27,840 bases of DNA from a virus: IMG/VR virus record IMGVR_UViG_3300007344_000180, positions 1 through 27,840 of that record; one strand, 5' to 3'. A program made the position numbers and the translations under genes. Shown here one piece after another: positions 20,110 through 27,840 of the stretch. The notes beneath the pieces are model-generated. The model had not been told where the DNA came from. It worked only from the letters and a program-made list of their open reading frames with translations, and made no database searches. Numbering within the stretch: position 1 is the first letter of the stretch; the number at the start of each line of letters is the position of its first letter.

Positions 20110-21759
20110 ATGAGTATTACAGTAACAAATCAAGATGGTTACTCGGTAGAAATTACAGCGCCTGCTGACTCATCTATTACTGTAACGAGTAAGGGTCCAA
20201 AGGGGGATACTGGAGAGACTGGCGCTACTGGTGCTACTGGCGCTACTGGTGCCGATGGAGCAGATGGCGCAGGTGTAATCGTTGGAGGAAATGAAAATGA
20301 ATTCCTTCAGAAGAACAGCGCAACTGATTACGACACGAAGTGGAGTGCTTACACGCTCCCAGCTGCTGACGGAACTGACAGGCAAGTTCTTATGACTGAC
20401 GGCGCTGGAACCGTTTCCTTTGCCTACCCTCAGACCATCGCAGAAAACGTAAAGAACGTAAGCGGTGGCCCATTATCCAAAGGGACTCCAGTACACGTCA
20501 CTGGTAGCGTAGGCAATCTTGCTGAGGTTATTGCGGCTGACGCAGCCACAAACTACCCAGCTCACTTTGTGCTTGACGAGGATCTTGCGGATGAAGGTGA
20601 AGGGAAGGGTATTGCTCTGGGCTTTATCAACAACGTTGATGTGCCTGACGCTTCTATCTATACAGAAGGTCAGACCGTATATCTCGGTGCTTCTGGTGGG
20701 TGGACAACTACAAAACCAACAGGAACAAACGCCATTCAGAACCTTGGGATTATCATCAAGGTCAACACATCTGGCAACAAGATCTCTGGCATTATCATGG
20801 GTGCTGGAAGGGCTAACGATGTACCAAACATTCCTAATGGCCAAACCTGGATTGGTAATGCTTCTGGCGTAGCCACGCCTACCACTCTGGCGGATGTAGC
20901 TACGAGCGGTAGCTACAACGACCTTTCAGATCAGCCTACCGATGTTAACTTAGGAAGCACTGATCTTACGCTTAGCGGGGCCAGAGTTGTTGAGATGAAT
21001 GGGAATACGCTCGACTTTAAGAATGGAGGTACAAGTGAGATAAAGTTCTTTCCCGCAGGCAACGTTCAGATAAACAACAGGCTGACGATTGATGGGGACA
21101 TTGAAGACTCTTCAATCAGGATGTTTGATAATGGCAACTCAAATGCCGTTACTATAGCTACGTCTGGATCTATGAGTGGAAACGTTTCGGTCACACTTCC
21201 GACAACGAACCTCACTTTCCCCACAAGTGCTGGAAGCTCAGGCGATGTCTTAAAGACTGACGGGAGCGGAAATCTTTCGTTCGGCAATGCTGTATCTAGA
21301 GGAGGGACGTATTCATACTCTGGGTACGCCACAGATGTTACGAATACAGCTACCTTTTACTATCAGTTCCCGTCAGCAACAGCTACGTCGTCATCAACAG
21401 ATATGATTAGCTCGAATGTTGGTCAGGGCGTTTCTCAAGCCACTTACGGGGCTAATGGAGCGATGTTGCTTGACGGTTTGTCGTCCACAGATTCTGCTAC
21501 GTACTCTATAACGGTTAAGGTGACTACAAACACCACCATTGCAATTCAAGTAGTTTCTCCATCTGCAGGCCAATTTGCTGCAGCGACTCAGTTTGCCTTT
21601 AGTAGCGCAAGTGAGCAGACGTTCACTTTAACTCAATCATCCCCCACGGCGTGTTTAAGCCAAGCTGGTAATCAATGGTATCTGGGTGTTTTTGTTCAAC
21701 TTTTTGCTGCGGGTAGTGTTGACTTTAGGGTTGAAGACTTAAGTATTACGGTTTCATGA
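20110..21759 (+). CDS. Tail fibre with collagen-like repeat
   Basis: 549 aa. Beta-type N-terminus, then a collagen-like Gly-X-Y run at residues 29-54 (GPKGDTGETGATGATGATG...). Next comes a widely used phage fibre segment: NVSGGPLSKGTPVHVTGSVG, PAHFVLDEDLADEGEGKGIA, LGFINNVDVP and MGAGRANDVPNIPNGQTWIG. A third part (about 270-400) has beta-repeat style KTDGSGNLSFG, and the C-terminus is Ser/Thr-rich and beta, the likely receptor-binding tip. Gly-X-Y is encoded by alternating GGTGCTACT/GGCGCTACT. Role: host recognition. Confidence 0.75.
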   Translation: MSITVTNQDGYSVEITAPADSSITVTSKGPKGDTGETGATGATGATGADGADGAGVIVGGNENEFLQKNSATDYDTKWSAYTLPAADGTDRQVLMTDGAGTVSFAYPQTIAENVKNVSGGPLSKGTPVHVTGSVGNLAEVIAADAATNYPAHFVLDEDLADEGEGKGIALGFINNVDVPDASIYTEGQTVYLGASGGWTTTKPTGTNAIQNLGIIIKVNTSGNKISGIIMGAGRANDVPNIPNGQTWIGNASGVATPTTLADVATSGSYNDLSDQPTDVNLGSTDLTLSGARVVEMNGNTLDFKNGGTSEIKFFPAGNVQINNRLTIDGDIEDSSIRMFDNGNSNAVTIATSGSMSGNVSVTLPTTNLTFPTSAGSSGDVLKTDGSGNLSFGNAVSRGGTYSYSGYATDVTNTATFYYQFPSATATSSSTDMISSNVGQGVSQATYGANGAMLLDGLSSTDSATYSITVKVTTNTTIAIQVVSPSAGQFAAATQFAFSSASEQTFTLTQSSPTACLSQAGNQWYLGVFVQLFAAGSVDFRVEDLSITVS

Positions 21760-22067
21760 TTCAGTCAAATCAAATAACACTGTACCTGGACGGCGTGGCC
21801 ACGCCAATGAAAGAGCCTGTTTTTGGTATTGGGTATACGGGTGGCCCTGCAGATTCTTTTGAAGACGTCCTCAGCACTGGCCAGCTTTCCGCAATCACAG
21901 CTACAGCCGTAGATTCTGGTTCCGCGAGAGCTAGCATCAACTCTGCATCCAACGTAAAGTTTGTTGTAAACACCTCTTCTGGGGATGTGGATATCAACGG
22001 AACTGTAGAGCAAGTCAATGACGCCTTTGGCGGCAGTCACTACTCCATAGTGTTTTTGGTGTCTTAA
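21756..22067 (+). CDS. Small fibre-associated protein, 103 aa
   Basis: MIQSNQITLYLDGVATPMKE..., Ser/Ala-rich and beta, ending SHYSIVFLVS. ATGA overlap with the fibre gene (21756-21759). Perhaps a fibre tip or chaperone; no family recognised. Confidence 0.55.
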   Translation: MIQSNQITLYLDGVATPMKEPVFGIGYTGGPADSFEDVLSTGQLSAITATAVDSGSARASINSASNVKFVVNTSSGDVDINGTVEQVNDAFGGSHYSIVFLVS

Positions 22068-22068
22068 T

Positions 22069-22076
22069 TATATTTG
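22069..22076 (+). promoter_or_regulatory. TATATTTG -7 box
   Basis: Exact TAnnTTTG match; the ATG at 22081 is 5 nt after the final G, the same spacing as at 8174-8186. Confidence 0.6.
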
Positions 22077-22080
22077 CTCC

Positions 22081-22350
22081 ATGTCCCAGAGCACAAGAGT
22101 AAAGAACCTACTTAAGAAGCACAACTTAAAGGGTGTCAACAAACCTAAGGCTACCCCCAAGCATCCTAAGAAATCTCACATCGTTCTGGCTAAGGTCGGT
22201 GACGTTGTGAAGCTCATTCGCTTTGGTGAGCAAGGGGCTAAGACAAATCAGAACGCAACGCAGCGCAAGTCATTCAAGGCTCGTCATGCCAAGAATATTG
22301 CCAAGGGCAAGTTGAGCGCGGCGTACTGGGCCAACAAGGTAAAGTGGTAA
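22081..22350 (+). CDS. Very basic late protein, 89 aa
   Basis: MSQSTRVKNLLKKHNLKGVN..., with KPKATPKHPKKSHIVLAKVG and a C-terminal AAYWANKVKW. The middle (VGDVVKLIRFGEQGAKTNQN) may form a small barrel. High pI suggests nucleic-acid binding, perhaps packaged with the DNA. First of four clustered basic miniproteins. Confidence 0.6.
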   Translation: MSQSTRVKNLLKKHNLKGVNKPKATPKHPKKSHIVLAKVGDVVKLIRFGEQGAKTNQNATQRKSFKARHAKNIAKGKLSAAYWANKVKW

Positions 22351-22351
22351 G

Positions 22352-22537
22352 ATGAAGGCTGTCAAGTACAACAAGGGGGGCAAGCTCAAGATCACTCAGA
22401 AGACTATGGACGTCCCACCTCCATCTGGCTACCACTGGATGCAGGAGAACGGTAGGTACTTCCTGATGAAGGGTGAGTACAAGCCACACCCAGGTGCTGT
22501 AGAAAACGCTAAGTTCAAACTTGTGAATCATGGGTAA
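22352..22537 (+). CDS. Small phage protein with PPPSGYHWM motif
   Basis: 61 aa: MKAVKYNKGGKLKITQKTMD..., then VPPPSGYHWMQENGRYFLMK and HPGAVENAKFKLVNHG. The PPxGYHWM...LMK...AKFK pattern is familiar from Bacteroidota phage late regions. Function unknown. One base after the upstream stop; stop overlaps next start by 8 bp. Confidence 0.6.
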   Translation: MKAVKYNKGGKLKITQKTMDVPPPSGYHWMQENGRYFLMKGEYKPHPGAVENAKFKLVNHG

Positions 22538-22718
22538 GAACAAGAGCAGAGTCAACGAGGCAGGGAACTACACCAAACCAAGTCTGCGGAAGCGTCTCTT
22601 TAACAGAATCAAGGCAGGCGGTAAGGGCGGTAGACCAGGTCAGTGGTCAGCTCGTAAGGCTCAGATGCTTGCCAAGGCTTACAAGGCTGCAGGGGGAGGA
22701 TACAGGGACAGGAAATAA
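22530..22718 (+). CDS. Basic SARKAQ-type miniprotein (DUF5872-like)
   Basis: 62 aa: MGKNKSRVNEAGNYTKPSLR..., then GGKGGRPGQWSARKAQMLAK and AGGGYRDRK. The G[RK]PGxWSARKAQ...YKxxGGGY signature is a widespread short viral motif (I place it with DUF5872 from memory). It is carried by many marine phages; role unknown. Confidence 0.65.
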   Translation: MGKNKSRVNEAGNYTKPSLRKRLFNRIKAGGKGGRPGQWSARKAQMLAKAYKAAGGGYRDRK

Positions 22719-22969
22719 TGGGGTTGAAGAAGTCACAGAAGTCCCTGAAGATGTGGACTAATCAAAAGTGGAGAACCAAGAGCGGCAAGCCCTCTACTCA
22801 AGGTAAGGATGCTACTGGTGAGCGCTATCTGCCAGAGTCTGCGATCGAGGCTATGTCCGACGAAGAGTATGCAGCAACCACTGCTAAGAAGAGAAAAGAC
22901 ACTGAAGCTGGCAAGCAACACAGCAGTCAACCTAGGCGTGCCAGACTCATCGCAAGGAGACACAGATAA
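22718..22969 (+). CDS. Basic QKWRTKSGKPS-type miniprotein
   Basis: 83 aa: MGLKKSQKSLKMWTNQKWRT..., then SGKPSTQGKDATGERYLPES and AATTAKKRKDTEAGKQHSSQ. The 'SLKxWTxQKWRTKSGKPS...GERYLP...KKRKxTxxGKQHSxQ' pattern is very common in aquatic phages and some eukaryotic viruses and is unexplained. TAATG overlap with the preceding gene. Confidence 0.65.
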   Translation: MGLKKSQKSLKMWTNQKWRTKSGKPSTQGKDATGERYLPESAIEAMSDEEYAATTAKKRKDTEAGKQHSSQPRRARLIARRHR

Positions 22970-22976
22970 TTCTTGC

Positions 22977-22984
22977 TATATTTG
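22977..22984 (+). promoter_or_regulatory. TATATTTG -7 box
   Basis: CTATATTTGC in the 42-bp gap; the next ATG (23012) is 28 nt downstream, like the portal promoter spacing of 29 nt. Confidence 0.6.
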
Positions 22985-23011
22985 CAACAAACTTTTCAAG
23001 ATAACTAAGCA

Positions 23012-23458
23012 ATGGCAACTACTACTGCAACAATCACGCTATCCAGTTCTGACCTCACTGGTGACGCTCTGTCTCTCTCGTCTACCGCGACGCTTACAAA
23101 GGGGAACAGCGTCACTGGTCTTGATCAAACCTCTGGTGTAGCCAGAAAAACTTTTACCTCCGATGACGAAGTCCTCCTCTTCGGGGATGCTGATTACAGT
23201 GCCACTGACCCTGGATTCAAGGTTTACCTCAGAAACCCAAGCACGGTGAGCTCTGAGTACTTCACCATCAAGATTGCAGATGCGGCTACAATCACAGGAT
23301 CTCCAGCTGCAAGTGTAGGGGGCAAGAACATGGGGAGGCTCTACGCTGGAGACTGGACACTCTTCCCCTACGACGCAAGCACAGCTTCTGACATCACCGT
23401 CACTCCAAGCGTGGCAACTGCCATGACCTTGGAGTACATGATCATCTACCACGTATAA
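23012..23458 (+). CDS. Beta-rich small structural protein A
   Basis: 148 aa: MATTTATITLSSSDLTGDAL..., FKVYLRNPSTVSSEYFTIKI, then GRLYAGDWTLFPYDAS and a final MTLEYMIIYHV. Its plan (xYLRNxxT..EYFTI..A..., a Gly-containing turn, aromatic PYDAS, closing LEYMI) is shared with the next gene and the one at 8186. Probably a decoration or head-fibre family. Overlaps next start by one base (TAATG). Confidence 0.65.
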   Translation: MATTTATITLSSSDLTGDALSLSSTATLTKGNSVTGLDQTSGVARKTFTSDDEVLLFGDADYSATDPGFKVYLRNPSTVSSEYFTIKIADAATITGSPAASVGGKNMGRLYAGDWTLFPYDASTASDITVTPSVATAMTLEYMIIYHV

Positions 23459-23865
23459 TGGGTACAGTTAGAGTAAACGTAACTCTAGCCACAGACGACG
23501 TATTGGCAACACCTGTTGCGATCACAGCTGCCAAGACGTTTACTGCTGATGCTGGAAGTGTGACGCGAGTCAAGTTGGCTCCGACCTCTTCTGCTGCAGG
23601 TAACCCAGTAATCTACAAGGCGTCAGATAAGCTAGATAGAGCCTACTTGTACATTAGAAATCTCGCAACAGATCTTGAAAAGTTTGTGTACTTGTGGGCA
23701 GATGGAACAACCGACGACATCGACATCGCTAAGATTGGTGGCGGCGAGGTTGCTATTATCCCTGTCCCTAACGGTCAGACCTTTAAGGCTTACGGAACTG
23801 ACGTTGATCAGTTGGTAGAGTATGCTGTGTTTGGCCTTGACAATTCATCTACAACACTAGGATAA
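23458..23865 (+). CDS. Beta-rich small structural protein B
   Basis: 135 aa: MGTVRVNVTLATDDVLATPV..., AYLYIRNLATDLEKFVYLWA, GGGEVAIIPVPNGQTFKAYG, ending LVEYAVFGLDNSSTTLG. Clear layout match to protein A. TAATG overlaps on both sides. Confidence 0.65.
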   Translation: MGTVRVNVTLATDDVLATPVAITAAKTFTADAGSVTRVKLAPTSSAAGNPVIYKASDKLDRAYLYIRNLATDLEKFVYLWADGTTDDIDIAKIGGGEVAIIPVPNGQTFKAYGTDVDQLVEYAVFGLDNSSTTLG

Positions 23866-24134
23866 TGGCACACCCATCAAATTCATTTCCGAAGGGCTTC
23901 TATCTCCTCGATGAGGATCAGGTAGCTACTGGCGACTTTTATGCTATTCAATGTTTGACTGCTGGAACTATCACGGTAAAGGGTAGCGGTATTTATGAAT
24001 ACGACTCAGGTTTTTCTGAGACAGCAGCTACTGCGAATGTGTCTATTACACTCCCAGCAGGGGCCACTATATACGGGGCATTCACAAGCATAGATGTGGG
24101 TGGTACCGCTAAGTGCATCGCATACTACAAATAA
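23865..24134 (+). CDS. Short beta-rich structural protein C
   Basis: 89 aa: MAHPSNSFPKGFYLLDEDQV..., then FYAIQCLTAGTITVKGSGIY and ITLPAGATIYGAFTSIDVGG, ending KCIAYYK. The 'FYAIQxLT...ITLPAGxTIYGxFTxIxV..GxxxAY' pattern is common in small virion proteins of aquatic phages placed near the capsid gene. Likely a head-decoration or fibre-tip protein. Confidence 0.65.
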   Translation: MAHPSNSFPKGFYLLDEDQVATGDFYAIQCLTAGTITVKGSGIYEYDSGFSETAATANVSITLPAGATIYGAFTSIDVGGTAKCIAYYK

Positions 24135-24140
24135 TTTAAT

Positions 24141-25259
24141 ATGGAAGATCAAATTCAATCTGAAGCTCCAGCAGTGGAGCAAGAAATTCAAGAGGTAGAA
24201 CAAGCGCAACCAGAAGTCCAGGAATCATCATCTGGACTTCAGTTCTTTGACAACGTAGACGATCTGGCAGCAAGCTTTAATGAAACCCCTCAGCAAGAGG
24301 AGGCTGTTGAAGTGCAGCCAGAACCACAGCAGTACGAGGAGACACCTTACGTAGACCCTGAGGCTGCACCAACAACGCAACCAACGCTTTCTGACGAAGA
24401 GGCAGGGCGTATGATGGGAGAGTATCTGAACGAGAGGTTTGGAGGTCAACCGCAGACGCTTGAAGATTCTGGGTCAGTAGGGCAACAACCACAACAACAA
24501 CTTGACGAGCGTGTAGAGGCTATCGCCAGATTCGTTGAGGAAACGGGCAGATCACCAGAGGACTGGTTTGCATACCAGCGACTGAACCCATCCGAGATGG
24601 ATGACTACAGCGCAGTACGTGTGCACATGGCCACTGAGTACAGCTCACTCTCCCCTGATGAGGTGAACACTCTCATGCAAGGCAAGTATAAACTGAATCC
24701 TGATATGTACAGTCAGGAAGAAGTCAAGATGGCACAGCTTCAGCTGAAGATTGATGCACAGAACGCAAAGGAGGCTATCGGAAGAATGAGAGATTCTTAC
24801 AAGCTCCCAGTTCAGCAGCAGTCACAGGTTGATGAAGACCCCATCATCACGGACGAGTGGATTTCAAACATGAGCAAGGAGGTTGACGCCTTGACTGGGT
24901 TAGAGTTTGACCTAGGAAATGGCAAGACCTGGACGTTCGGTTTGAACGATCAATACAAGTCCTCACTCAAGGAGAAGAACGCAAAGCTTGACGAGTTCTT
25001 CGACCCTTATGTACGCGACGACGGGAGCTGGGATTATGACACACTGTCATCTCACAGAACTGTTCTCGACAACATCGATCAGATTGTCTCTTCTGTTTAC
25101 AGACAGGGATTGAGCGATGGTCAGAGAGGGGTTGTGAGCAAGGCAGCCAACGTATCCACGAAGGCTCCAGTTCAAGGTCAAGCACCAACTTCTAATCCGC
25201 TTACCGATCAACTAAAAACTATTCTCGGTAACGGAAACAAAATGACTTTTAACATCTAA
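24141..25259 (+). CDS. Head scaffolding protein
   Basis: 372 aa, immediately upstream of the major capsid gene. Residues about 1-110 are highly acidic and Gln/Glu/Pro-rich (MEDQIQSEAPAVEQEIQEVE...); the middle is helical (YSQEEVKMAQLQLKIDAQNA) with FVEETGRSPEDWFAYQRLNP; the C-terminus ends LTDQLKTILGNGNKMTFNI. Composition, position and length fit a scaffold that guides prohead assembly and leaves later. No protease signature was seen. Confidence 0.8.
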   Translation: MEDQIQSEAPAVEQEIQEVEQAQPEVQESSSGLQFFDNVDDLAASFNETPQQEEAVEVQPEPQQYEETPYVDPEAAPTTQPTLSDEEAGRMMGEYLNERFGGQPQTLEDSGSVGQQPQQQLDERVEAIARFVEETGRSPEDWFAYQRLNPSEMDDYSAVRVHMATEYSSLSPDEVNTLMQGKYKLNPDMYSQEEVKMAQLQLKIDAQNAKEAIGRMRDSYKLPVQQQSQVDEDPIITDEWISNMSKEVDALTGLEFDLGNGKTWTFGLNDQYKSSLKEKNAKLDEFFDPYVRDDGSWDYDTLSSHRTVLDNIDQIVSSVYRQGLSDGQRGVVSKAANVSTKAPVQGQAPTSNPLTDQLKTILGNGNKMTFNI

Positions 25260-25271
25260 GACTAAGAAATT

Positions 25272-26615
25272 ATGGCTACAGTAGCTAAGAATGGTTCTGA
25301 CTCTTATGCAACGTTTACTTCGTCACCTGACAAGTACACTACTATTGATGCGTTGCTTAAGGTCAATAAGAATGACAACAGAGATCTGTTGATCAAGACG
25401 TATGGTGATCAAGGTATCACTGGATTTTTGGAATTGACTGGCGCAACCAAGTCTGCTGGTACGAACGACTTCGTTCAGTACTGGGAGGAGCAACGCCGTC
25501 ACGCCAAGGTAACTGTTGCTGGATCACCAGCAGGCACTGGTGGAGAAATCACTGGTATTACTGCGATCTCAGAACTTCAGCTTCAGGATGTTGTTATGAA
25601 CGCAACTACTGGTGAAGTGTTCATTGCAACTTCTCTCTCTGGAACAGATGTGAATAAATTCAAGAGACTCGACGGTTCTACATCTAACACTGCTTGGACG
25701 GCAGGTGACGAGCTGATCATCTTGGGTAACATGTACGATCAAGGTACTGAAGCTCCTTCAAAGTTCATGACCACAGACGCCACTAAGCGTCAGAATTCCT
25801 TCATGATCATCAAGGATAAGTACGAAGTAAACGGATCACAGGCTACCAACATTGGTTGGGTGAATGTCGGTGGCGATTACAGATGGTACATCCACGGTGA
25901 GCAGGAGACTCGTCAGCGTTTCTTGGACAGACGCGAGATGATGATGCTCTTTGGTGAGCAGTCAGATTCTGGTGACACCATTTCTTCTGAGCCAGGATCT
26001 GTCGCTGGTTCTGAAGGTTACTTCGCAGCTATTGCTGACAGAGGTATTGAGGTTACTAACGGTAGCGCCAACCCTCTCGATTCTTTCGCTGAGTTTGATA
26101 ACATCATCATTGAGCTCGATAAGCAAGGTGCTCCTGGTGAGTACGCTATGTACGTCAACAGAACTCAGGACTTGGCTATCGACGACATGCTTGCTGCTGG
26201 TATCGCTACTGGTGTGACAGCTGGTCTCCCAGGTCAGTTCGGTGCATTCCAGAACTCACCAGACATGGCTGTTCAGCTTGGATTCAAGAGCTTCACTCGC
26301 GGTGGGTACACTTTCCACAAGCACGACTGGAAGCTGTTGAACGATCCTACCTTGTTGGGTGCTTCTACTAAGTACATGGGTGCTATGATTCCTTTGACTC
26401 AGGTCACTGATCCACGCACTGGTACTAAGGCCCCAGCATTGGAGTTGAACTACAAGGAGGCAAACGGTTACAGCCGTGAGCTCGAGCACTGGGTACGCGG
26501 TGGTGGTGTCTTCGGACACAACGAGTTGTCTAAGGACGTCGCGGAAATGCACTACCGTTCTGAGATCGCTTTGATCACTCGCGCTGCTAATCAGCACGTT
26601 GCTCTCAAGGGATAA
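25272..26615 (+). CDS. Major capsid protein
   Basis: 447 aa, between scaffold and terminator. Begins MATVAKNGSDSYATFTSSPD; the middle has TTDATKRQNSFMIIKDKYEV and HGEQETRQRFLDRREMMMLF; the C-terminus has MTVTQ-like beta regions and ends ALITRAANQHVALKG. Codon choice is strikingly uniform (GGT, GCT, ACT) compared with neighbours, as expected for the most abundant late product. The fold was not established; the call rests on order, length and codon bias. Confidence 0.82.
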   Translation: MATVAKNGSDSYATFTSSPDKYTTIDALLKVNKNDNRDLLIKTYGDQGITGFLELTGATKSAGTNDFVQYWEEQRRHAKVTVAGSPAGTGGEITGITAISELQLQDVVMNATTGEVFIATSLSGTDVNKFKRLDGSTSNTAWTAGDELIILGNMYDQGTEAPSKFMTTDATKRQNSFMIIKDKYEVNGSQATNIGWVNVGGDYRWYIHGEQETRQRFLDRREMMMLFGEQSDSGDTISSEPGSVAGSEGYFAAIADRGIEVTNGSANPLDSFAEFDNIIIELDKQGAPGEYAMYVNRTQDLAIDDMLAAGIATGVTAGLPGQFGAFQNSPDMAVQLGFKSFTRGGYTFHKHDWKLLNDPTLLGASTKYMGAMIPLTQVTDPRTGTKAPALELNYKEANGYSRELEHWVRGGGVFGHNELSKDVAEMHYRSEIALITRAANQHVALKG

Positions 26616-26630
26616 TTAACCTAAAGTGAC

Positions 26631-26654
26631 GAGAGGGCCCTTCGGGGCCTTCTC
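26631..26654 (+). terminator. Hairpin terminator after capsid gene
   Basis: GAGAGGGCCC (26631-26640), loop TTCG, GGGCCTTCTC (26645-26654): 10-bp stem with one G-T pair and a stable UUCG tetraloop. The tail TTAGCTTCTTAATCTTT is moderately T-rich. It probably tunes rather than fully stops transcription into the next gene. Confidence 0.75.
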
Positions 26655-26677
26655 TTAGCTTCTTAATCTTTCAAGAT

Positions 26678-27151
26678 ATGGCTACTACATATAAGCATAC
26701 ATCTGGCGCTGTAACAGCAGCGAAGAGAGTGACTGCCACTGATGTGTTTACAAAGAACGCTGACGGAGCTATCATTGAAGTTGAGCAGCCTGCTGGCACC
26801 ATCTTGTCTGAAGTAATCGTGAGATTTACTAAGACTTCAACTCACGCTGCATCATCAGAGGCTGGATACGAGATTGGAACTGAAAGCAGTGGCGCTCAGA
26901 TTGCAAGTAATCCAGACGGATTCCTGGATGTTGGAACTGAAATTCCATCCAACGCTGTCTTTTACTTGAAAAACGGTAGAGATGCTGCAGGATGGGTAGG
27001 TGACTCTCAGCATGACGCGGCAGCTCCTGGTGACGCTGACGCTTACACTGACTCAGATAGAACCATCTACCTCACGTTCCTGCATAGCAACCACGATGTC
27101 ACGACCAACACAGACGCTGAAGTAAACTTCGTGTTTACACACTTGATCTAA
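26678..27151 (+). CDS. Head-associated beta-rich protein
   Basis: 157 aa: MATTYKHTSGAVTAAKRVTA..., with GTILSEVIVRFTKTSTHAAS and NTDAEVNFVFTHLI at the end. Beta-rich, acidic, directly after the capsid gene; a decoration or head-completion protein is likely. No promoter box is clear after the terminator. Confidence 0.6.
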   Translation: MATTYKHTSGAVTAAKRVTATDVFTKNADGAIIEVEQPAGTILSEVIVRFTKTSTHAASSEAGYEIGTESSGAQIASNPDGFLDVGTEIPSNAVFYLKNGRDAAGWVGDSQHDAAAPGDADAYTDSDRTIYLTFLHSNHDVTTNTDAEVNFVFTHLI

Positions 27152-27153
27152 TC

Positions 27154-27840
27154 GTGAAGCGTAAGTACTTTCTATTTAGGAAGGAAGACCTAAGTCTGCT
27201 AAGCTCATCTTCTTCAGAGGAAGGGGATGGGCTTAGCGTCTTTGGAGTAAGTGCAGACTCTATGTCGTACATCACTGCCATCAAAGGCGGTGTTGTCATG
27301 TACTTCAATAACGCCACACCATACGAAGAAAACCAATTGACTGACGGTGAGTCATTTGAGAAGACAAAGGTTGTTGTAAACTGTGAGGATGGGAAGGAGG
27401 TTGACTTGATCGAGTCAGTCATGAACTTCCTTAGCAGTGACCAGTCCCCAGCCGTAATGAGGTTCGACTCTGTTGATCAGGGTTCTAGTCTTAAGGAGGT
27501 GAGAACATCTGTGTCCGTTGGAGCAACGATCAAGACACACCCCATAAACAGAGTAACAAAAGAACCCAGCTTCCAGCTTGACAGCGCATTTACTGCAGCC
27601 ACAGGAGCTGTCGTAAACGACATTGACTTCATTTCAGTCAACCTTAGACCTGAGATAGATTACGAGTTTGAAGAGGGTACCTATAACGCATCCTCACCAT
27701 TCGAGTTGACTGCGCTAGCAAACAGCGGGACTGGAGGGTCTACTTATGATATAGACCTTGCTTCCTCTGTGGGGAACATAACCAAACTTGACGCGGGATC
27801 ATCTTCTGGGTTTACTAAGGTTTCTGGAGCCTTTGCGCTT
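27154..27840 (+). CDS. Structural protein, 3' end missing
   Basis: A frame open from GTG at 27154 to the window end (229 codons). It reads (V/M)KRKYFLFRKEDLSLLSSSSS..., then MSYITAIKGGVVMYFNNATP and a long beta-rich region with INRVTKEPSFQLDSAF. GTG is chosen because it begins 2 bases after the previous stop and precedes a continuous beta-type protein; the first in-frame ATG (27262) would cut off a coherent start. Probably a head or neck protein. Confidence 0.6.
   Translation, partial: MKRKYFLFRKEDLSLLSSSSSEEGDGLSVFGVSADSMSYITAIKGGVVMYFNNATPYEENQLTDGESFEKTKVVVNCEDGKEVDLIESVMNFLSSDQSPAVMRFDSVDQGSSLKEVRTSVSVGATIKTHPINRVTKEPSFQLDSAFTAATGAVVNDIDFISVNLRPEIDYEFEEGTYNASSPFELTALANSGTGGSTYDIDLASSVGNITKLDAGSSSGFTKVSGAFAL

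Noticed and set aside
20200-20270. Tandem 9-bp repeat GGTGCTACT/GGCGCTACT
   Set aside because: Explained by the collagen-like Gly-X-Y codons of the tail fibre rather than a separate repeat element.

Overview
The window is part of a tailed double-stranded DNA phage genome with a mosaic of early (minus strand) and late (plus strand) genes. The host is most likely a member of the Bacteroidota, probably marine. The evidence is promoter type: boxes matching the Bacteroidota -7 element TAnnTTTG sit directly upstream of several genes (TATCTTTG at 6512 and 8174, TATATTTG at 17197, 22069 and 22977, and TATCTTTG on the minus strand at 12351-12344), and starts lack Shine-Dalgarno sequences. No integrase or other lysogeny gene is visible.

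Layout. (1) 1-5677, minus strand: a dense train of 23 very small early genes. Many are joined by ATGA stop/start overlaps. Those that are not overlapped mostly carry the same AC-rich leader (consensus TAAACCCCACACACAATG) directly before the ATG. Nearly all have no recognisable function; the leftmost, cut by the window edge, resembles the DNA-binding domain of DnaA. (2) 5678-6383: a 0.7 kb non-coding control region with divergent promoters, a 17-bp operator-like site, short repeats and G-rich tracts; it could hold an origin. (3) 6384-9117, plus strand: a late block with a lytic-transglycosylase-like virion protein, an Ala/Gly/Thr-rich probable ejection protein and small structural proteins, ending in a strong hairpin terminator. 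(4) 9180-9707, minus strand: an isolated membrane-anchored gene whose upstream region shares the 17-bp site with the early operon. (5) 9811-14238, plus strand: an M15 endolysin, a lectin-like tail adhesin, a lone minus-strand winged-helix regulator with its own promoter, small phage proteins and a probable tandem GroES-like co-chaperonin. (6) 14246-17180: a tRNA-like element, a small basic protein, an HNH nuclease, tRNA-Arg(UCU), a zinc-ribbon protein and the large terminase. (7) 17233-22067: portal, a beta-rich tail/baseplate-type protein, a long collagen-repeat tail fibre and its small partner. (8) 22081-24134: four very basic small proteins and three beta-rich small structural proteins. (9) 24141-27840: scaffold, major capsid protein, a hairpin terminator, a head-associated protein and an incomplete structural gene.

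Working together: the early operon probably redirects the host; HNH nuclease, terminase, portal, scaffold and capsid protein build and fill the head; the adhesin and fibre genes build the host-contact apparatus; the transglycosylase and M15 peptidase cut peptidoglycan at entry and exit. The most unusual features are the repeated AC-rich early-gene leader, promoters placed exactly 5-6 nt from four start codons (suggesting leaderless mRNAs), the shared 17-bp site at two minus-strand units, and a tRNA-like element with no evident D arm.
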